The position numbers were made by a program, and so were the translations under genes. From JAWKZG01 sp041396125 (lineage in GTDB: Bacteria; Pseudomonadota; Gammaproteobacteria; Competibacterales; Competibacteraceae): a stretch of 64,000 nt of DNA. Positions 53,633-62,997 of the stretch are shown one piece after another. Every line of letters starts with the position of its first letter. The first letter of the stretch is position 1. The notes under the pieces are model-generated. The model was given only the letters and a program-made list of their open reading frames with translations, was not told where the DNA came from and did no database searches. The stretch lies in the NCBI GenBank assembly GCA_041396125.1, contig JAWKZG010000001.1, positions 372,001 through 436,000 on the forward strand, read 5' to 3'.

Positions 53633-56140
53633 TTATTTGGGCTTGGTGCGCCGGGTGGCTGGAGCACTCCAGGGGTCATCTGGCCAGGGGTGTTTGGGAT
53701 AGCGGCCCTTTAATTCTTTTTTTACCTCATGGTAGGTGCTTGCCCAGAAACTGCGCAGATCGCGAGTGATCTGGATAGGTCGCTGAGCAGGCGACAGCAA
53801 GTGCAGTATCACCGGAACACGTCCTTCTGCCAGATTTGGCGTATCCACCAGACCGAAGAGTTCTTGCAGCTTAACCGCTAATACGGGCGGCTCAGGCGGC
53901 TGGTAATGCAAGCGGATGCGCGATCCGCTCGGTACACTCAGATGGCTGGGAGCGGCATGGGTCAGCTGCGACTGTAAGCGCCAGTCCAGCAGAGTGTGCA
54001 AGGCTGCGGCCAAATCCAGCCGTGGTAGATGGCTGCGCCGGGTGATGCTATCCAGAAACGGTTCCAGCCAAAGCGGCAGATGTGTGCTGAGCCAATCATC
54101 CGAGACATCTGGCCAACCGGTTGCGGGGCAATAGTGGTGCAGGGTCTGCACCCGTGCCTGCCATTGTCGTAGTGCAGGTGTCCACGGCAAACAATCCAGC
54201 CCCAATTCGCGGATGCCGTCCAGCATGGCGCTTTTGATCTGTCCTGGGTTTGGCTCAGGCAAGGCCACCTGTGTTATCTGGAGTGCACCGAGGCACCGTT
54301 CGCGTTGTGTCAGTACCGCTTGCTCCTGGCTGTCCCAGCGAATGGCATCCGTGGTGGTAAAACGCGCGCTGAGGTGCTGTTCCAAATCGGCCAAATCAAC
54401 CTTGGCAGCGAGATAAATACGACCATCCTTAAAGCCGCCGTCCAACTGAGCGATGCTTAGCCAGAGGCATTTTTGCAGGGGATCACCAGCCGGTAGCCGG
54501 GCGCTTCTGCCATTGCTTAAATGATAATCCTGGGCGCTATCGGGGCGGCGTCGGGCGATTCGATCGGGATAAGCCAGGGCCAGCAGTAAGCCGCAGGCTG
54601 TATCTGCGTTAACGGATTCTGTGGCAGTGATGCCGAGTAATTTGCGTAGTTGCCTGGTGCTGCGTTCGATCTGAGCGCAGGCCGTTCTATCCGCGCCCAG
54701 TGCCTGCAGATGTGCTGAATCCCGCTGTCGCCAGGCGTTCAAAGCGTCGACGCGTGTTTGCACATCGCAATCCCGACTGGCACTGCCGCGTAGTATGTCC
54801 CGTCCGTCCAGCAGGGCTGCCAGATCGCAAGCCAGAGCACCCAGATCAAGTTCACGTGCGCGTATCAGCATATGTGCCAGACGAGGATGAAGTGGCAGTT
54901 CTGCCAATTGGCGGCCGAGCGGCGTGATCCGGTCTTTCTTATCCAGTGCCTGCAGGTCGCGCAGCAGCGACCGGGCTTGCTGCAAAGCACCGGTTGGTGG
55001 GGCGTCGATCCAGCTTAGATGTTGGATATCAGTGGTACCCCAACAGGCTACTTCCAATAGCAGGGGGGCCAGATCGGCATCCAGAATTTCTGCTCTGCGG
55101 TGAGCGGCCAGGCGCTTGTGTGCTTCTTCTGTCCATAACCGGTAGCAGTACCCTGGGCCTAATCTGCCTGCCCGACCTGCCCGTTGCGTGGCTGAATCGG
55201 CACTGATTCGCACGGTTTGCAGCCGGCTCAGGCCGCTGCGGGGATCGAAACGGGGTACCCGTGCCAGACCACTATCAATGACAACGGAAATGCCTTCGAT
55301 AGTGAGGCTGGTTTCAGCAATCGGGGTTGCCAGTACGATTTTTCGTCGCTTTGCCGGGTCGGGCTGCAGCGCAAGTTGTTGTTGCTCGAAGGGTAAATCA
55401 CCATACAGCGGCAGTAGCGAGACCTTTTCGCCCAGGTGTTCCTGCAATAAGCTTGCAAGTCGGCGGATTTCGGCGCTACCCGGCAGGAATATCAGAATAT
55501 CGCCGGTGAGCTGTGTTAAGGCGTGTAGTGTTGTGCTCAACGCTGTCGCGATGGTGTCATCTGTCATGCGGTCCAAATACTGGATTTGAACCGGGTAAGT
55601 GCGGCCTGGTGTGTTGAGAACGGGGGCCGTAGGTAAGAGCGCAGTAACCGCTGTTTCATCCAGCGTGGCCGACATGAGCAGGATACGCAAATCGTCGCGT
55701 AATACAGCCTGGCTTTCCAGGCAGAGTGCCAGAGCCAGATCGGCGTGCAGATTGCGTTCGTGAAATTCATCGAAAATCACCAATCCGACATCGGTCAGGG
55801 CGGGGTCGCGTTGCAAGCGGCGGGTGAGTATGCCTTCGGTTACGATCTCAATGCGTGTTGCCGTACTGATTTTACGCTCGAAGCGGATTTGGTAGCCGAC
55901 CAGACTGCCAATGTGATCTTCCAGCTGCTGAGCAATCCGGTAGGCAGCAGCGCGAGTGGCCAGACGGCGAGGCTCCAGCATGATTATTTTACGCCCTGCT
56001 AGCCAGGACTCTGCTAGTAAAGCTGGTGGCACAGCCGTTGTTTTGCCGGCACCTGGTGGAGCCTGCAAAATAACCTGATTGAATTGTGCCAACAGCTGTC
56101 GCAAACGTGGCAACGTGCTGGCTATAGGTAGCTGAACCAT
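53633..56140 (-). CDS. hrpB: ATP-dependent helicase HrpB
   Basis: An 835-residue DEAH-box protein. Motif I is ILQAPPGAGKTTAVPPALL, Ia EPRRLATRAAA, II DEFHERN, III LLMSATLD, V IVLATPIAETSLTIEG and VI TQRAGRAGRLGPG. The helicase-associated domain (HPRLAHMLIRARELDLGALA) and the HrpB C-terminus with a basic RRTKPK tail complete it. HrpB is a paralogue of HrpA that lacks a defined RNA role in most bacteria. Frame intact. Length close to the usual ~820. Confidence 0.95.
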   Translation of the reverse strand: MVQLPIASTLPRLRQLLAQFNQVILQAPPGAGKTTAVPPALLAESWLAGRKIIMLEPRRLATRAAAYRIAQQLEDHIGSLVGYQIRFERKISTATRIEIVTEGILTRRLQRDPALTDVGLVIFDEFHERNLHADLALALCLESQAVLRDDLRILLMSATLDETAVTALLPTAPVLNTPGRTYPVQIQYLDRMTDDTIATALSTTLHALTQLTGDILIFLPGSAEIRRLASLLQEHLGEKVSLLPLYGDLPFEQQQLALQPDPAKRRKIVLATPIAETSLTIEGISVVIDSGLARVPRFDPRSGLSRLQTVRISADSATQRAGRAGRLGPGYCYRLWTEEAHKRLAAHRRAEILDADLAPLLLEVACWGTTDIQHLSWIDAPPTGALQQARSLLRDLQALDKKDRITPLGRQLAELPLHPRLAHMLIRARELDLGALACDLAALLDGRDILRGSASRDCDVQTRVDALNAWRQRDSAHLQALGADRTACAQIERSTRQLRKLLGITATESVNADTACGLLLALAYPDRIARRRPDSAQDYHLSNGRSARLPAGDPLQKCLWLSIAQLDGGFKDGRIYLAAKVDLADLEQHLSARFTTTDAIRWDSQEQAVLTQRERCLGALQITQVALPEPNPGQIKSAMLDGIRELGLDCLPWTPALRQWQARVQTLHHYCPATGWPDVSDDWLSTHLPLWLEPFLDSITRRSHLPRLDLAAALHTLLDWRLQSQLTHAAPSHLSVPSGSRIRLHYQPPEPPVLAVKLQELFGLVDTPNLAEGRVPVILHLLSPAQRPIQITRDLRSFWASTYHEVKKELKGRYPKHPWPDDPWSAPATRRTKPK

Positions 56141-56215
56141 GAGTAATGAGTTAAAAACAGAGAGGTGCGCAATACTGCGCTGTACTAATCGAAAGGCTTT
56201 ACAGCAAATTCGATA

Positions 56216-56905
56216 TCAGGTTTGTTGTTTCTGGCTGTCTAAGCGCTGATGTAAAGGACTGGTACGTGGAAAGTGAGCCCGCAAAAATTCCATCTGATCG
56301 CTTAGAATTCTACGGCCTTGCAGATAAACATATTCGGCGTGATTGGGTGTAAACGGTATGGCGAGTAACTGCATATTGGCCTGTTCTGGGGTACGTCCGC
56401 CTTTACGGTGATTACAGCGCTTGCACGCGGTAACAACATTGTTCCACGCGTTGGCACCACCTTGAACTAACGGCGTGACATGATCACGTGATAAATCTGT
56501 AACCGCAAACTCACCTCCACAGTATAGGCAGATATTGAAATCACGTCGGAACAAAGCGGTGTTGGACAGCGGCGGTATATAACTATGGCTGGATCTCAGC
56601 TGGGCATAGGTACCGCCCTGGGTAGCAATAATGGAGTGTACATTGATAGCACTGCGACAGCCGGTCAATGCATTGATGCCGCCATGCACCTGGTACAATA
56701 AAACGCCACAGGTATACACTACCTGCTCAAGGTGATAAAGCCTCACCGCATCCTGGTAATCAATCCACTCCAGCGGCATGCCTGATACGTCGGTGCGTAG
56801 AACATGCTGCTCAAAACCGTGCATGAGTGCCTCCTGAGCGCCAATATGTGCAGCCTGGGCGGATAGCCTCTGGACGCTACGTTCGCTGCGGCTACTTGGC
56901 TCCAT
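56216..56905 (-). CDS. HNH endonuclease family protein
   Basis: A 229-residue protein. The HNH domain is clear: CLYCGGEFAVTDLSRDHVTP (CxxC and the catalytic His), LVQGGANAWNNVVTACKRCN and HRKGGRTPEQANM. The N-terminal ~110 residues include a helical region (HGFEQHVLRTDVSGMPLEWI, HLEQVVYTCGVLLYQVHGGI). This arrangement is common in chromosomal HNH proteins of gammaproteobacteria, whose biological role is not known. It is 75 bases from hrpB. No restriction or phage gene lies near it. Confidence 0.88.
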   Translation of the reverse strand: MEPSSRSERSVQRLSAQAAHIGAQEALMHGFEQHVLRTDVSGMPLEWIDYQDAVRLYHLEQVVYTCGVLLYQVHGGINALTGCRSAINVHSIIATQGGTYAQLRSSHSYIPPLSNTALFRRDFNICLYCGGEFAVTDLSRDHVTPLVQGGANAWNNVVTACKRCNHRKGGRTPEQANMQLLAIPFTPNHAEYVYLQGRRILSDQMEFLRAHFPRTSPLHQRLDSQKQQT

Positions 56906-57199
56906 TGTTTACAGGCTATTACAATTACAAGACAGTCATAACTGATGACTCATCATATTAAAATGATGATGCCTACAAGAAGAATAGCTCACTCGCGCGG
57001 CACTCCGCTACCTTCCTGAACAGGATTTTTGGTTTCAGGGGTTTTAACTATTGTCAGGCTGATAAAAAAATTCTTGCATACTGATCAGTTCGTATCGGAG
57101 TAGTGTTTAGCCGTACTGGAATCTATGTTAAAATGGCTCTTCAAAACGCATATCTTGCATGACAAGCACACAAATTTATAATTTCCTTAATTTCAGTGA

Positions 57200-57228
57200 T
57201 TGACAATAGAGTCATATTGCTCGAAAAT
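57200..57228 (+). promoter_or_regulatory. tRNA operon promoter candidate
   Basis: A perfect -35 TTGACA at 57200 is followed, 17 bases later, by an AT-rich GAAAAT as a weak -10. The start would fall near 57236, ten bases before tRNA-Tyr. The preceding 290 bases after the HNH gene contain no gene. Confidence 0.5.
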
Positions 57229-57245
57229 ACCTTGCTTTGTTGCGC

Positions 57246-57329
57246 GGAGGGGTACCCAAGCGGTCAAAGGGGGCAGACTGTAAATCTGTTGCGAGAGCTT
57301 CGTAGGTTCGAATCCTACCCCCTCCACCA
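57246..57329 (+). tRNA. tRNA-Tyr(GTA)
   Basis: The acceptor arms GGAGGGG and CCCCTCC pair, with an encoded ACCA end. The anticodon GTA lies in GACTGTAAATC. A long variable arm (TTGCGAGAGCTTCGTA) marks a class II tRNA, as expected for bacterial tRNA-Tyr. T arm GTAGGTTCGAATCCTAC. First of the cluster upstream of tuf. Confidence 0.97.
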
Positions 57330-57363
57330 AAATATTTAGCGATTTGGTCGGTCAGTTTGGCGT

Positions 57364-57437
<74 letters not shown>

Positions 57438-57493
57438 GTATGGTGATTTTCCCTGCTGGGAGTTTTTTTGGCTTTGATTATCACTGGATAGTA

Positions 57494-57569
<76 letters not shown>

Positions 57570-57766
57570 TTTGGAGCTTTATTGCGCTATAGGCTGATGC
57601 GGCATAGTAATATAGAAACCTGATTGATGTGTGATCATTTTGTTGTGCGGCGTCGTGGTTTTATATCGCATGCGCGGAGCTAAGAATGGGTTTCTGGCCC
57701 GTTGATTTTATTCTTTTAAATTGAATCTAGCATGGCAATCGGATTCTGCTAAGGGGTATTTGGTTA

Positions 57767-58957
57767 ATGTCCAAAGCGAAATTTGAGCGAACGAAGCCGC
57801 ATGTTAATGTGGGGACGATAGGTCATGTGGACCACGGTAAGACGACGCTGACGGCGGCGCTAACGAAGGTGTGTGCGGAAGCGCGTGGTGGCGAGTTTCG
57901 GGCGTATGACCAGATCGACAATGCGCCGGAAGAGAAGGCACGTGGTATCACGATTGCAACGGCGCACGTGGAGTACGAATCGGATGCCCGACACTATGCG
58001 CACGTTGACTGTCCGGGGCATGCAGACTACGTTAAGAATATGATCACGGGTGCGGCACAGATGGATGGTGCGGTGCTGGTAGTGTCGGCAGCGGATGGTC
58101 CGATGCCGCAGACGCGCGAGCACATTCTGCTGAGCCGTCAGGTGGGTGTGCCGTATATTCTGGTGTATCTCAACAAAGCGGACATGGTTGATGATGCCGA
58201 GCTGCTGGAGCTGGTGGAAATGGAAGTGCGCGAGCTGCTGAGCCAGTACGATTTTCCAGGCGATGATACACCGATCGTAACGGGGTCGGCGCTGAAGGCA
58301 CTGGAAGGCGATCAGAGTGAGATTGGTGTGCCGTCGATTCTGAAGCTGTTGGAAGAGATGGACGCTTACATTCCGGAACCGCAGCGGGATACCGACAAAC
58401 CGTTTCTGATGCCGATCGAAGACGTTTTCTCGATCTCGGGTCGGGGTACGGTTGTGACGGGCCGTGTCGAGCGCGGTATCGTAAAGGTGGGTGAAGAAGT
58501 TGCCATTGTGGGTATTCGTGACACGGTCAAGACGATCTGCACGGGCGTGGAAATGTTTCGCAAGCTGCTGGACGAAGGTCGCGCGGGCGACAACGTTGGA
58601 GTCTTGTTGCGTGGCACGAAGCGTGATGATGTTGAGCGTGGACAAGTTTTGGCGAAGCCGGGGACGATCACACCGCACACCAAATTTGAAGCAGAAGTGT
58701 ACATCCTGAGCAAAGAGGAAGGTGGGCGTCACACGCCGTTTTTCAAAGGTTATCGGCCGCAGTTTTACTTCCGTACGACGGACGTGACGGGTGCGGTGGA
58801 GTTGCCGGAAGGGACGGAGATGGTGATGCCGGGTGACAACATCAACATGAAGGTTGAGTTGATTGCGCCGATTGCGATGGAAGAGGGATTGCGGTTTGCG
58901 ATCCGGGAAGGGGGACGTACGGTCGGTGCCGGTGTCGTCGCTAAAGTTATTGAGTGA
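57767..58957 (+). CDS. tuf: translation elongation factor Tu
   Basis: The 396-residue GTPase has G1 GHVDHGKTTLTAAL, G3 DCPGHADYVKNM, G4 NKADMVDD and G5 SALKAL, followed by the domain 2/3 hallmarks (GRGTVVTGRVERGIVKVGEE, and HTPFFKGYRPQFYFRTTDVT). It delivers aminoacyl-tRNA to the ribosome. The gene uses few codons (many GCG, ACG, CTG), as expected for high expression. It sits after three tRNAs and before tRNA-Trp. A second tuf copy is usual elsewhere in such genomes; not seen here. Confidence 0.98.
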   Translation: MSKAKFERTKPHVNVGTIGHVDHGKTTLTAALTKVCAEARGGEFRAYDQIDNAPEEKARGITIATAHVEYESDARHYAHVDCPGHADYVKNMITGAAQMDGAVLVVSAADGPMPQTREHILLSRQVGVPYILVYLNKADMVDDAELLELVEMEVRELLSQYDFPGDDTPIVTGSALKALEGDQSEIGVPSILKLLEEMDAYIPEPQRDTDKPFLMPIEDVFSISGRGTVVTGRVERGIVKVGEEVAIVGIRDTVKTICTGVEMFRKLLDEGRAGDNVGVLLRGTKRDDVERGQVLAKPGTITPHTKFEAEVYILSKEEGGRHTPFFKGYRPQFYFRTTDVTGAVELPEGTEMVMPGDNINMKVELIAPIAMEEGLRFAIREGGRTVGAGVVAKVIE

Positions 58958-58983
58958 GTAATAGAATAGGTTATCTTGATCTT

Positions 58984-59009
58984 GCGGGCAGACGTTCAAT
59001 GCTGCCTGC
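58984..59009 (+). terminator. hairpin between tuf and tRNA-Trp
   Basis: GCGGGCAG and CTGCCTGC pair over eight bases (one G-U) around a 10-base loop, 27 bases after the tuf stop. No U tract follows, so it may process or attenuate the transcript more than terminate it. Confidence 0.4.
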
Positions 59010-59024
59010 TCGACTGTTTGCGAA

Positions 59025-59100
59025 AGGCGAGTAGCTCAACTGGCAGAGCATCGGTCTCCAAAACCGAGGGTTGGGGGTTCGAGTCCCTCCTCGCCTGCCA
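59025..59100 (+). tRNA. tRNA-Trp(CCA)
   Basis: Arms AGGCGAG and CTCGCCT with GCCA end, anticodon CCA in GGTCTCCAAAACC, T arm GGGGTTCGAGTCCC. It lies between tuf and secE, the standard gammaproteobacterial place. Confidence 0.97.
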
Positions 59101-59229
59101 TCTATTGTTGTCGATTGCGTCTAGCACTGCGTTGTTGAAGTATGGCTGTACTAAAGCTTAAATTGCGTAGGCTACTGTTCGCACTTATCAAATCAAATGG
59201 GTCTAAAGCACCCTCTGAGATGCCAAGGC

Positions 59230-59598
59230 ATGAGTTCTAAGTCTGAAACACTAACATCCAAGATGGATACCGCGAAGCTGCTTGTCGCGATAGCTTTGGT
59301 GGTCGTAGCCGTGGTGGCGTTTTATTATTTTGAAAGCACCTCTCAACTGGCTCGAGTAGCGGGTCTGCTCGTGGTAGTTGGTGTAGCTGTTGCTATGGCT
59401 GCTACAACTACGTTTGGTAGCGGCTTAATTGAATTCATGCAGGATTCTCGAAGTGAGCTTCGCAAGGTGGTCTGGCCGAGCCGTCAGGAAACACTGCAAG
59501 TCAGTCTTGCAGTTATTCTTATGGTTATTGTTATGAGCATCTTTCTATGGTTGCTCGATATGTTCCTGTTCTGGCTGGTGCGCTTGCTGACAGGCTAG
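59230..59598 (+). CDS. secE: preprotein translocase subunit SecE
   Basis: A protein of about 122 residues with three membrane helices, like the E. coli form: LLVAIALVVVAVVAFYYF, VAGLLVVVGVAVAMAATT and AVILMVIVMSIFLWLLDMFL. The conserved cytoplasmic amphipathic motif is FMQDSRSELRKVVWPSRQET. It stabilises SecY in protein export. Three in-frame ATGs are possible (59197, 59230, 59263); none has a strong ribosome site, and 59230 was chosen by length. nusG follows after 24 bases. Confidence 0.92.
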   Translation: MSSKSETLTSKMDTAKLLVAIALVVVAVVAFYYFESTSQLARVAGLLVVVGVAVAMAATTTFGSGLIEFMQDSRSELRKVVWPSRQETLQVSLAVILMVIVMSIFLWLLDMFLFWLVRLLTG

Positions 59599-59622
59599 TA
59601 ACTCCGACGAGGATTTTAAGCA

Positions 59623-60156
59623 GTGTCGAAGCAGTGGTATGTCGTGCAGGCTTATTCAGGTTATGAGCACCATGTTAAACGCTCTCTGGAAGAGCGGATT
59701 AAGCGTATGGAGATGCAAGACAAATTTGGTCAAATCCTGGTGCCAACTGAAGAAGTTATAGAAATGCGCGATGGCCAAAAGCGTAAAAGCGAACGCAAGT
59801 TTTTTCCAGGTTATGTGCTTGTTCAAATGGAAATGGACGATGCCAGCTGGCATTTGGTTAAAAGCGTTCCGAAAGTTCTTGGTTTCATTGGTGGTACCAG
59901 TGACAGACCTGCCCCTATCAAAGAGGCAGAGGCAGAGGCGATCATGCAGCGGGTTCAGGAAGGTGCTGATAAGCCAAGGCACAAAATTATTTATGAGCCT
60001 GGTGAAGTTGTGCGTGTTACTGACGGGCCTTTTAATGATTTCAGTGGTGTTGTTGAAGAAGTCAATTACGAAAAAAGCCGCCTGCGTGTTGCTGTTTTAA
60101 TTTTTGGGCGTTCCACGCCGGTAGAGCTGGAATTCAGTCAGGTGGAGAAAGCCTGA
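59623..60156 (+). CDS. nusG: transcription termination/antitermination protein NusG
   Basis: A 177-residue factor with N-terminal NGN domain (KQWYVVQAYSGYEHHVKRSL, KFFPGYVLVQMEMDDASWHL, VLGFIGG) and C-terminal KOW domain (EPGEVVRVTDGPFNDFSGVV, VLIFGRSTPVELEF). It binds RNA polymerase and couples it to Rho or the ribosome. Start is GTG at 59623 behind GAGGA. Confidence 0.97.
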   Translation: MSKQWYVVQAYSGYEHHVKRSLEERIKRMEMQDKFGQILVPTEEVIEMRDGQKRKSERKFFPGYVLVQMEMDDASWHLVKSVPKVLGFIGGTSDRPAPIKEAEAEAIMQRVQEGADKPRHKIIYEPGEVVRVTDGPFNDFSGVVEEVNYEKSRLRVAVLIFGRSTPVELEFSQVEKA

Positions 60157-60264
60157 TTTGGTGCGCCCGCATAATAGCGATAGCAGCACTTTCTGCTGCT
60201 CGCTAGAGCACTGTTCGTAACCGGGGAGCCGCAAGGCGTTTGCACCCATCTTTAGGAGCTATTC
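60157..60264 (+). promoter_or_regulatory. L11 operon leader (probable L1 autoregulatory region)
   Basis: The 108-base nusG-rplK gap is GC-rich, with ccggggagccgcaaggcg-type hairpin segments next to GTTTGCACCC and a GGAGCT ribosome site. In E. coli the equivalent leader is bound by L1 to repress rplKA. Here the role is inferred from position. Confidence 0.45.
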
Positions 60265-60696
60265 ATGGCAAAGAAAGTCAGCGCATATATCAAACTCCAG
60301 ATTCCTGCGGGTAAGGCGAATCCCAGTCCTCCGGTCGGCCCGGCTCTGGGGCAACATGGTGTGAATATTATGGAGTTCTGCAAAGCATTTAATGCTCAGA
60401 CCCAGAATATAGAGCCTGGTCTGCCAACACCGGTTGTAATTACGGTTTATACAGATCGTAGTTTTACCTTCATCATGAAAACGCCCCCAGCCGGGGTATT
60501 GCTGAAAAAGGCGCTTGGCATTCCTAAAGGTAGTGCGACACCGAACAGCGTCAAGGTGGGAACTGTAAGTCGGGAGCAGTTGGAAGAAATTGCTAAAACC
60601 AAGTGGCCGGATTTGACTGCTGCTGATATGGATGCGGCTGTGCGCACAATTGCTGGTAGCGCGCGTTCCATGGGCCTGAATACAGAAGGGGTATAA
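60265..60696 (+). CDS. rplK: 50S ribosomal protein L11
   Basis: A 143-residue protein. The proline-rich N-terminus (IPAGKANPSPPVGPALGQHG), the FCKAFNAQT loop and the RNA-binding C-terminal domain (GSARSMGLNTEG) are standard. It forms the GTPase-associated stalk base with 23S rRNA. It is followed by rplA after 2 bases. Confidence 0.98.
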   Translation: MAKKVSAYIKLQIPAGKANPSPPVGPALGQHGVNIMEFCKAFNAQTQNIEPGLPTPVVITVYTDRSFTFIMKTPPAGVLLKKALGIPKGSATPNSVKVGTVSREQLEEIAKTKWPDLTAADMDAAVRTIAGSARSMGLNTEGV

Positions 60697-60698
60697 CC

Positions 60699-61394
60699 AT
60701 GGCAAAACTGACTAAACGACAACGTGCAATTCGCGAGAAAATCGCGGCAGGTAAATTTTACCCCATCGACGAGGCACTGACTCTGTTGCAGGAAACCTCG
60801 GTAGTGAAATTCGCTGAGTCAGTCGATGTTGCTGTAAATTTAGGTGTTGATCCGCGTAAATCAGACCAAGTTGTGCGGGGGTCAACCGTGCTGCCGAATG
60901 GTACCGGTAAATCTGTGCGGGTGGCTGTGTTTGCGCAAGGTGCAAATGCTGATGCTGCCAAAGAAGCAGGTGCTGATCTGGTGGGTTTTGAAGATCTAGG
61001 TGAAGCGATTAAGGCTGGCCAGATGGATTTTGATATTTTAATAGCTACGCCAGATGCCATGCGTATTGTCGGTCAGTTAGGCCGTATTCTTGGTCCACGT
61101 GGCTTGATGCCAAATCCCAAAATTGGGACTGTGACAGCCGATGTGGCGACCGCAGTGCAAAATGCTAAGGCTGGCCAGGTAAGTTATCGCACTGATAAGG
61201 CCGGCATCATCCATTGCACAATTGGCAAAGTGAACTTCGAAGCTGCCAAGCTGCAGGAAAACCTGCAAGCTTTAATGTCTGATCTGCAAAAAGCTAAGCC
61301 ATCAACATCGAAAGGCGTGTATTTCAGAAAAATAACATTATCCACCACGATGGGTCCTGGCTTGTCGGTAGATCAGGCTACATTAACATTTTAA
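60699..61394 (+). CDS. rplA: 50S ribosomal protein L1
   Basis: A 231-residue protein with the L1 signatures VDVAVNLGVDPRKSDQVVRG, VFAQGANADAAKEAGAD and IVGQLGRILGPRGLMPNPKI. It forms the L1 stalk and represses its own operon. Start ATG directly follows rplK. Confidence 0.98.
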   Translation: MAKLTKRQRAIREKIAAGKFYPIDEALTLLQETSVVKFAESVDVAVNLGVDPRKSDQVVRGSTVLPNGTGKSVRVAVFAQGANADAAKEAGADLVGFEDLGEAIKAGQMDFDILIATPDAMRIVGQLGRILGPRGLMPNPKIGTVTADVATAVQNAKAGQVSYRTDKAGIIHCTIGKVNFEAAKLQENLQALMSDLQKAKPSTSKGVYFRKITLSTTMGPGLSVDQATLTF

Positions 61395-61752
61395 TTGGCG
61401 TCGGCTGACTGGACGTTATCGTTTTGTCAGTGGACGATTACAGGCTTTGGGTAATCCGGTCATCAGGGCCGGCTACGTCAAAGACCGCAGGTGCCCCTGT
61501 TTGAGAATCATAAGTGCTTTTTAAGCCGGGACTTAATCTAGGTTGTCCTAGTCAACCAGCCTGCGCAGACGGTTGCCCTCTCCGAATTCCTCTCTGGAAA
61601 AGGCGAGGCTGCCGTGGGAGATCGTAAGATCGACCAAGTACTCTTCGGTAAAAACGGATGTACTGGTCAAGCGCAAACTTCGGAATGCCTTTAGCGAAGG
61701 TTGCCAAAGTTAGCGAGTTACTGGTGCACCTAACCTGATCCAGGAGACATTG
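61395..61752 (+). promoter_or_regulatory. L10 leader / rplJ upstream region
   Basis: The 358-base gap contains several potential hairpins, such as AGTAC...GTACT around 61638-61665 and the cttcggaatgcc segment (about 61678-61690). In gammaproteobacteria this leader binds the L10(L12)4 complex to regulate rplJL and can include an internal promoter. The specific secondary structure was not derived here. Confidence 0.5.
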
Positions 61753-62289
61753 ATGAGTTTAAATCTGGCTGAAAAACAAGCCGTTGTTGCCGAAGTTTCC
61801 GAGGTCGCTAGCAAAGCCTATTCCGCTATTGCAGCGGAGTATCGGGGTCTGACTGTAAGTCAGATGACGGCGCTACGCGCAAAAGCTCGTGAAAACGGTG
61901 TGTATTTGCGCGTGGTTAAGAACTCCTTGGCGAAGCGGGCAGTGGAAAACACAGAATTTGCCTGTCTGCAAGATAGCTTGGTGGGGCCGTTGCTTTTGGC
62001 ATTTTCACAGGAAGACCCGGGCGCTGCTGCGCGCTTGTTTAAGGAATTCCTGAAAAATAAGGATAACGAAAAACTTATTATCAAGACACTAGCCATCAGT
62101 GGCCAGGCCTTGCCGGCATCGGAGCTAGATCGGCTGGCCAGCTTGCCCACTCGTGAGCAGGCACTCAGCCTCTTGATGGCTTGCATGAAGGCTCCGCTTG
62201 ATAAGTTTGCTCGTACCTTGAACGAAGTGCCTGGCAAATTTGTCCGTACCCTGGCCGCGCTGCGCGATCAGAAACAAGAAACAACTTAA
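61753..62289 (+). CDS. rplJ: 50S ribosomal protein L10
   Basis: A 178-residue protein. N-terminal AEKQAVVAEVSEVASKAYSA, the RNA-binding GLTVSQMTALRAKARENGVY and VKNSLAKRAVENTEF, and the C-terminal L12-binding helix with LDKFARTLNEVPGKFVRTLA are present. ATG at 61753 follows CAGGAGA. It anchors the L7/L12 dimers. Confidence 0.97.
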   Translation: MSLNLAEKQAVVAEVSEVASKAYSAIAAEYRGLTVSQMTALRAKARENGVYLRVVKNSLAKRAVENTEFACLQDSLVGPLLLAFSQEDPGAAARLFKEFLKNKDNEKLIIKTLAISGQALPASELDRLASLPTREQALSLLMACMKAPLDKFARTLNEVPGKFVRTLAALRDQKQETT

Positions 62290-62368
62290 ACTGAGCGATG
62301 CTTTGAGGGCTGCAACTACGAGTGAGCGGCTCCTTTAAGTATGCTGTATTTTCGATGGAGTAGTTTAA

Positions 62369-62752
62369 ATGGCTGTTGCTAAAGAAGAAATTCTGGAAAC
62401 TATTGGCAATATGACGGTTCTGGAAATCGTTGACTTAATTGCCGCTATGGAAGAAAAATTCGGCGTTAGCGCTGCTGCTGCTATTGCCGCTGTACCTGCT
62501 GCCGCAGGTGGTAGCGGTGAAGCCGCTGTTGCTGAGGAAAAAACCGAGTTTGATGTTGTGATGTCATCCTTTGGTGAAAAGAAAGTTAATGTTATTAAAG
62601 TAGTGCGTGAAATCACCGGGCTTGGTCTGAAAGAGGCTAAAGACCTAGTGGAAGGCGTGCCTTCAACAATTAAAGAAGGTGTGTCCAAGGACGAAGCCGA
62701 ATCCATCAAGAAAAAACTGGAAGAAGCTGGCGCTGCTGTCGAGGTCAAGTAA
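62369..62752 (+). CDS. rplL: 50S ribosomal protein L7/L12
   Basis: A 127-residue acidic protein. The N-terminal dimerisation part (EEILETIGNMTVLEIVDLIA), an Ala-rich hinge (AAAAIAAVPAAAGGSGEAAV) and the C-terminal factor-binding domain (NVIKVVREITGLGLKEAKDL, VEGVPSTIKEGVSKDEA) are typical. It recruits translation GTPases. Confidence 0.98.
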   Translation: MAVAKEEILETIGNMTVLEIVDLIAAMEEKFGVSAAAAIAAVPAAAGGSGEAAVAEEKTEFDVVMSSFGEKKVNVIKVVREITGLGLKEAKDLVEGVPSTIKEGVSKDEAESIKKKLEEAGAAVEVK

Positions 62753-62997
62753 AAGCATCCCGGCGAGTGGATGCGGGATACCGCCTGTTCCTTGGCGGAC
62801 AGGCGTCATCGCAGGCTGGTGGTATATGCCACCGGCCTTTAAGTGTTTGGATGGACTTGTTATTCGTGACGGAGCGTGAGCATTGTTGCTACTCGCTCAG
62901 TTTTTGTAATTTTAGTTGCTAGGTCAAACCGGACACGGTTGCGCTACGATGGCGCGGTGTCTGTATGATCGCTATAAACCGACGTCGAGGAAGCCCG
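62753..62997 (+). promoter_or_regulatory. rplL-rpoB intergenic region with hairpins
   Basis: Two clear hairpins follow rplL: GCATCC/GGATGC (62755-62774) and CGCCTGT/ACAGGCG (62782-62805). They correspond in position to the attenuator and RNase III region of E. coli. A GAGGAAG ribosome site precedes rpoB. Confidence 0.55.

Noticed and set aside
56216..56905. HNH protein as part of a defence island or prophage
   Set aside because: No restriction, integrase, terminase or toxin gene nearby; neighbours are hrpB and tRNA/tuf housekeeping genes.
57860..58999. A 379-residue minus-strand protein over tuf
   Set aside because: Antisense of tuf, caused by its biased codon use; Arg/His-rich and no start context.
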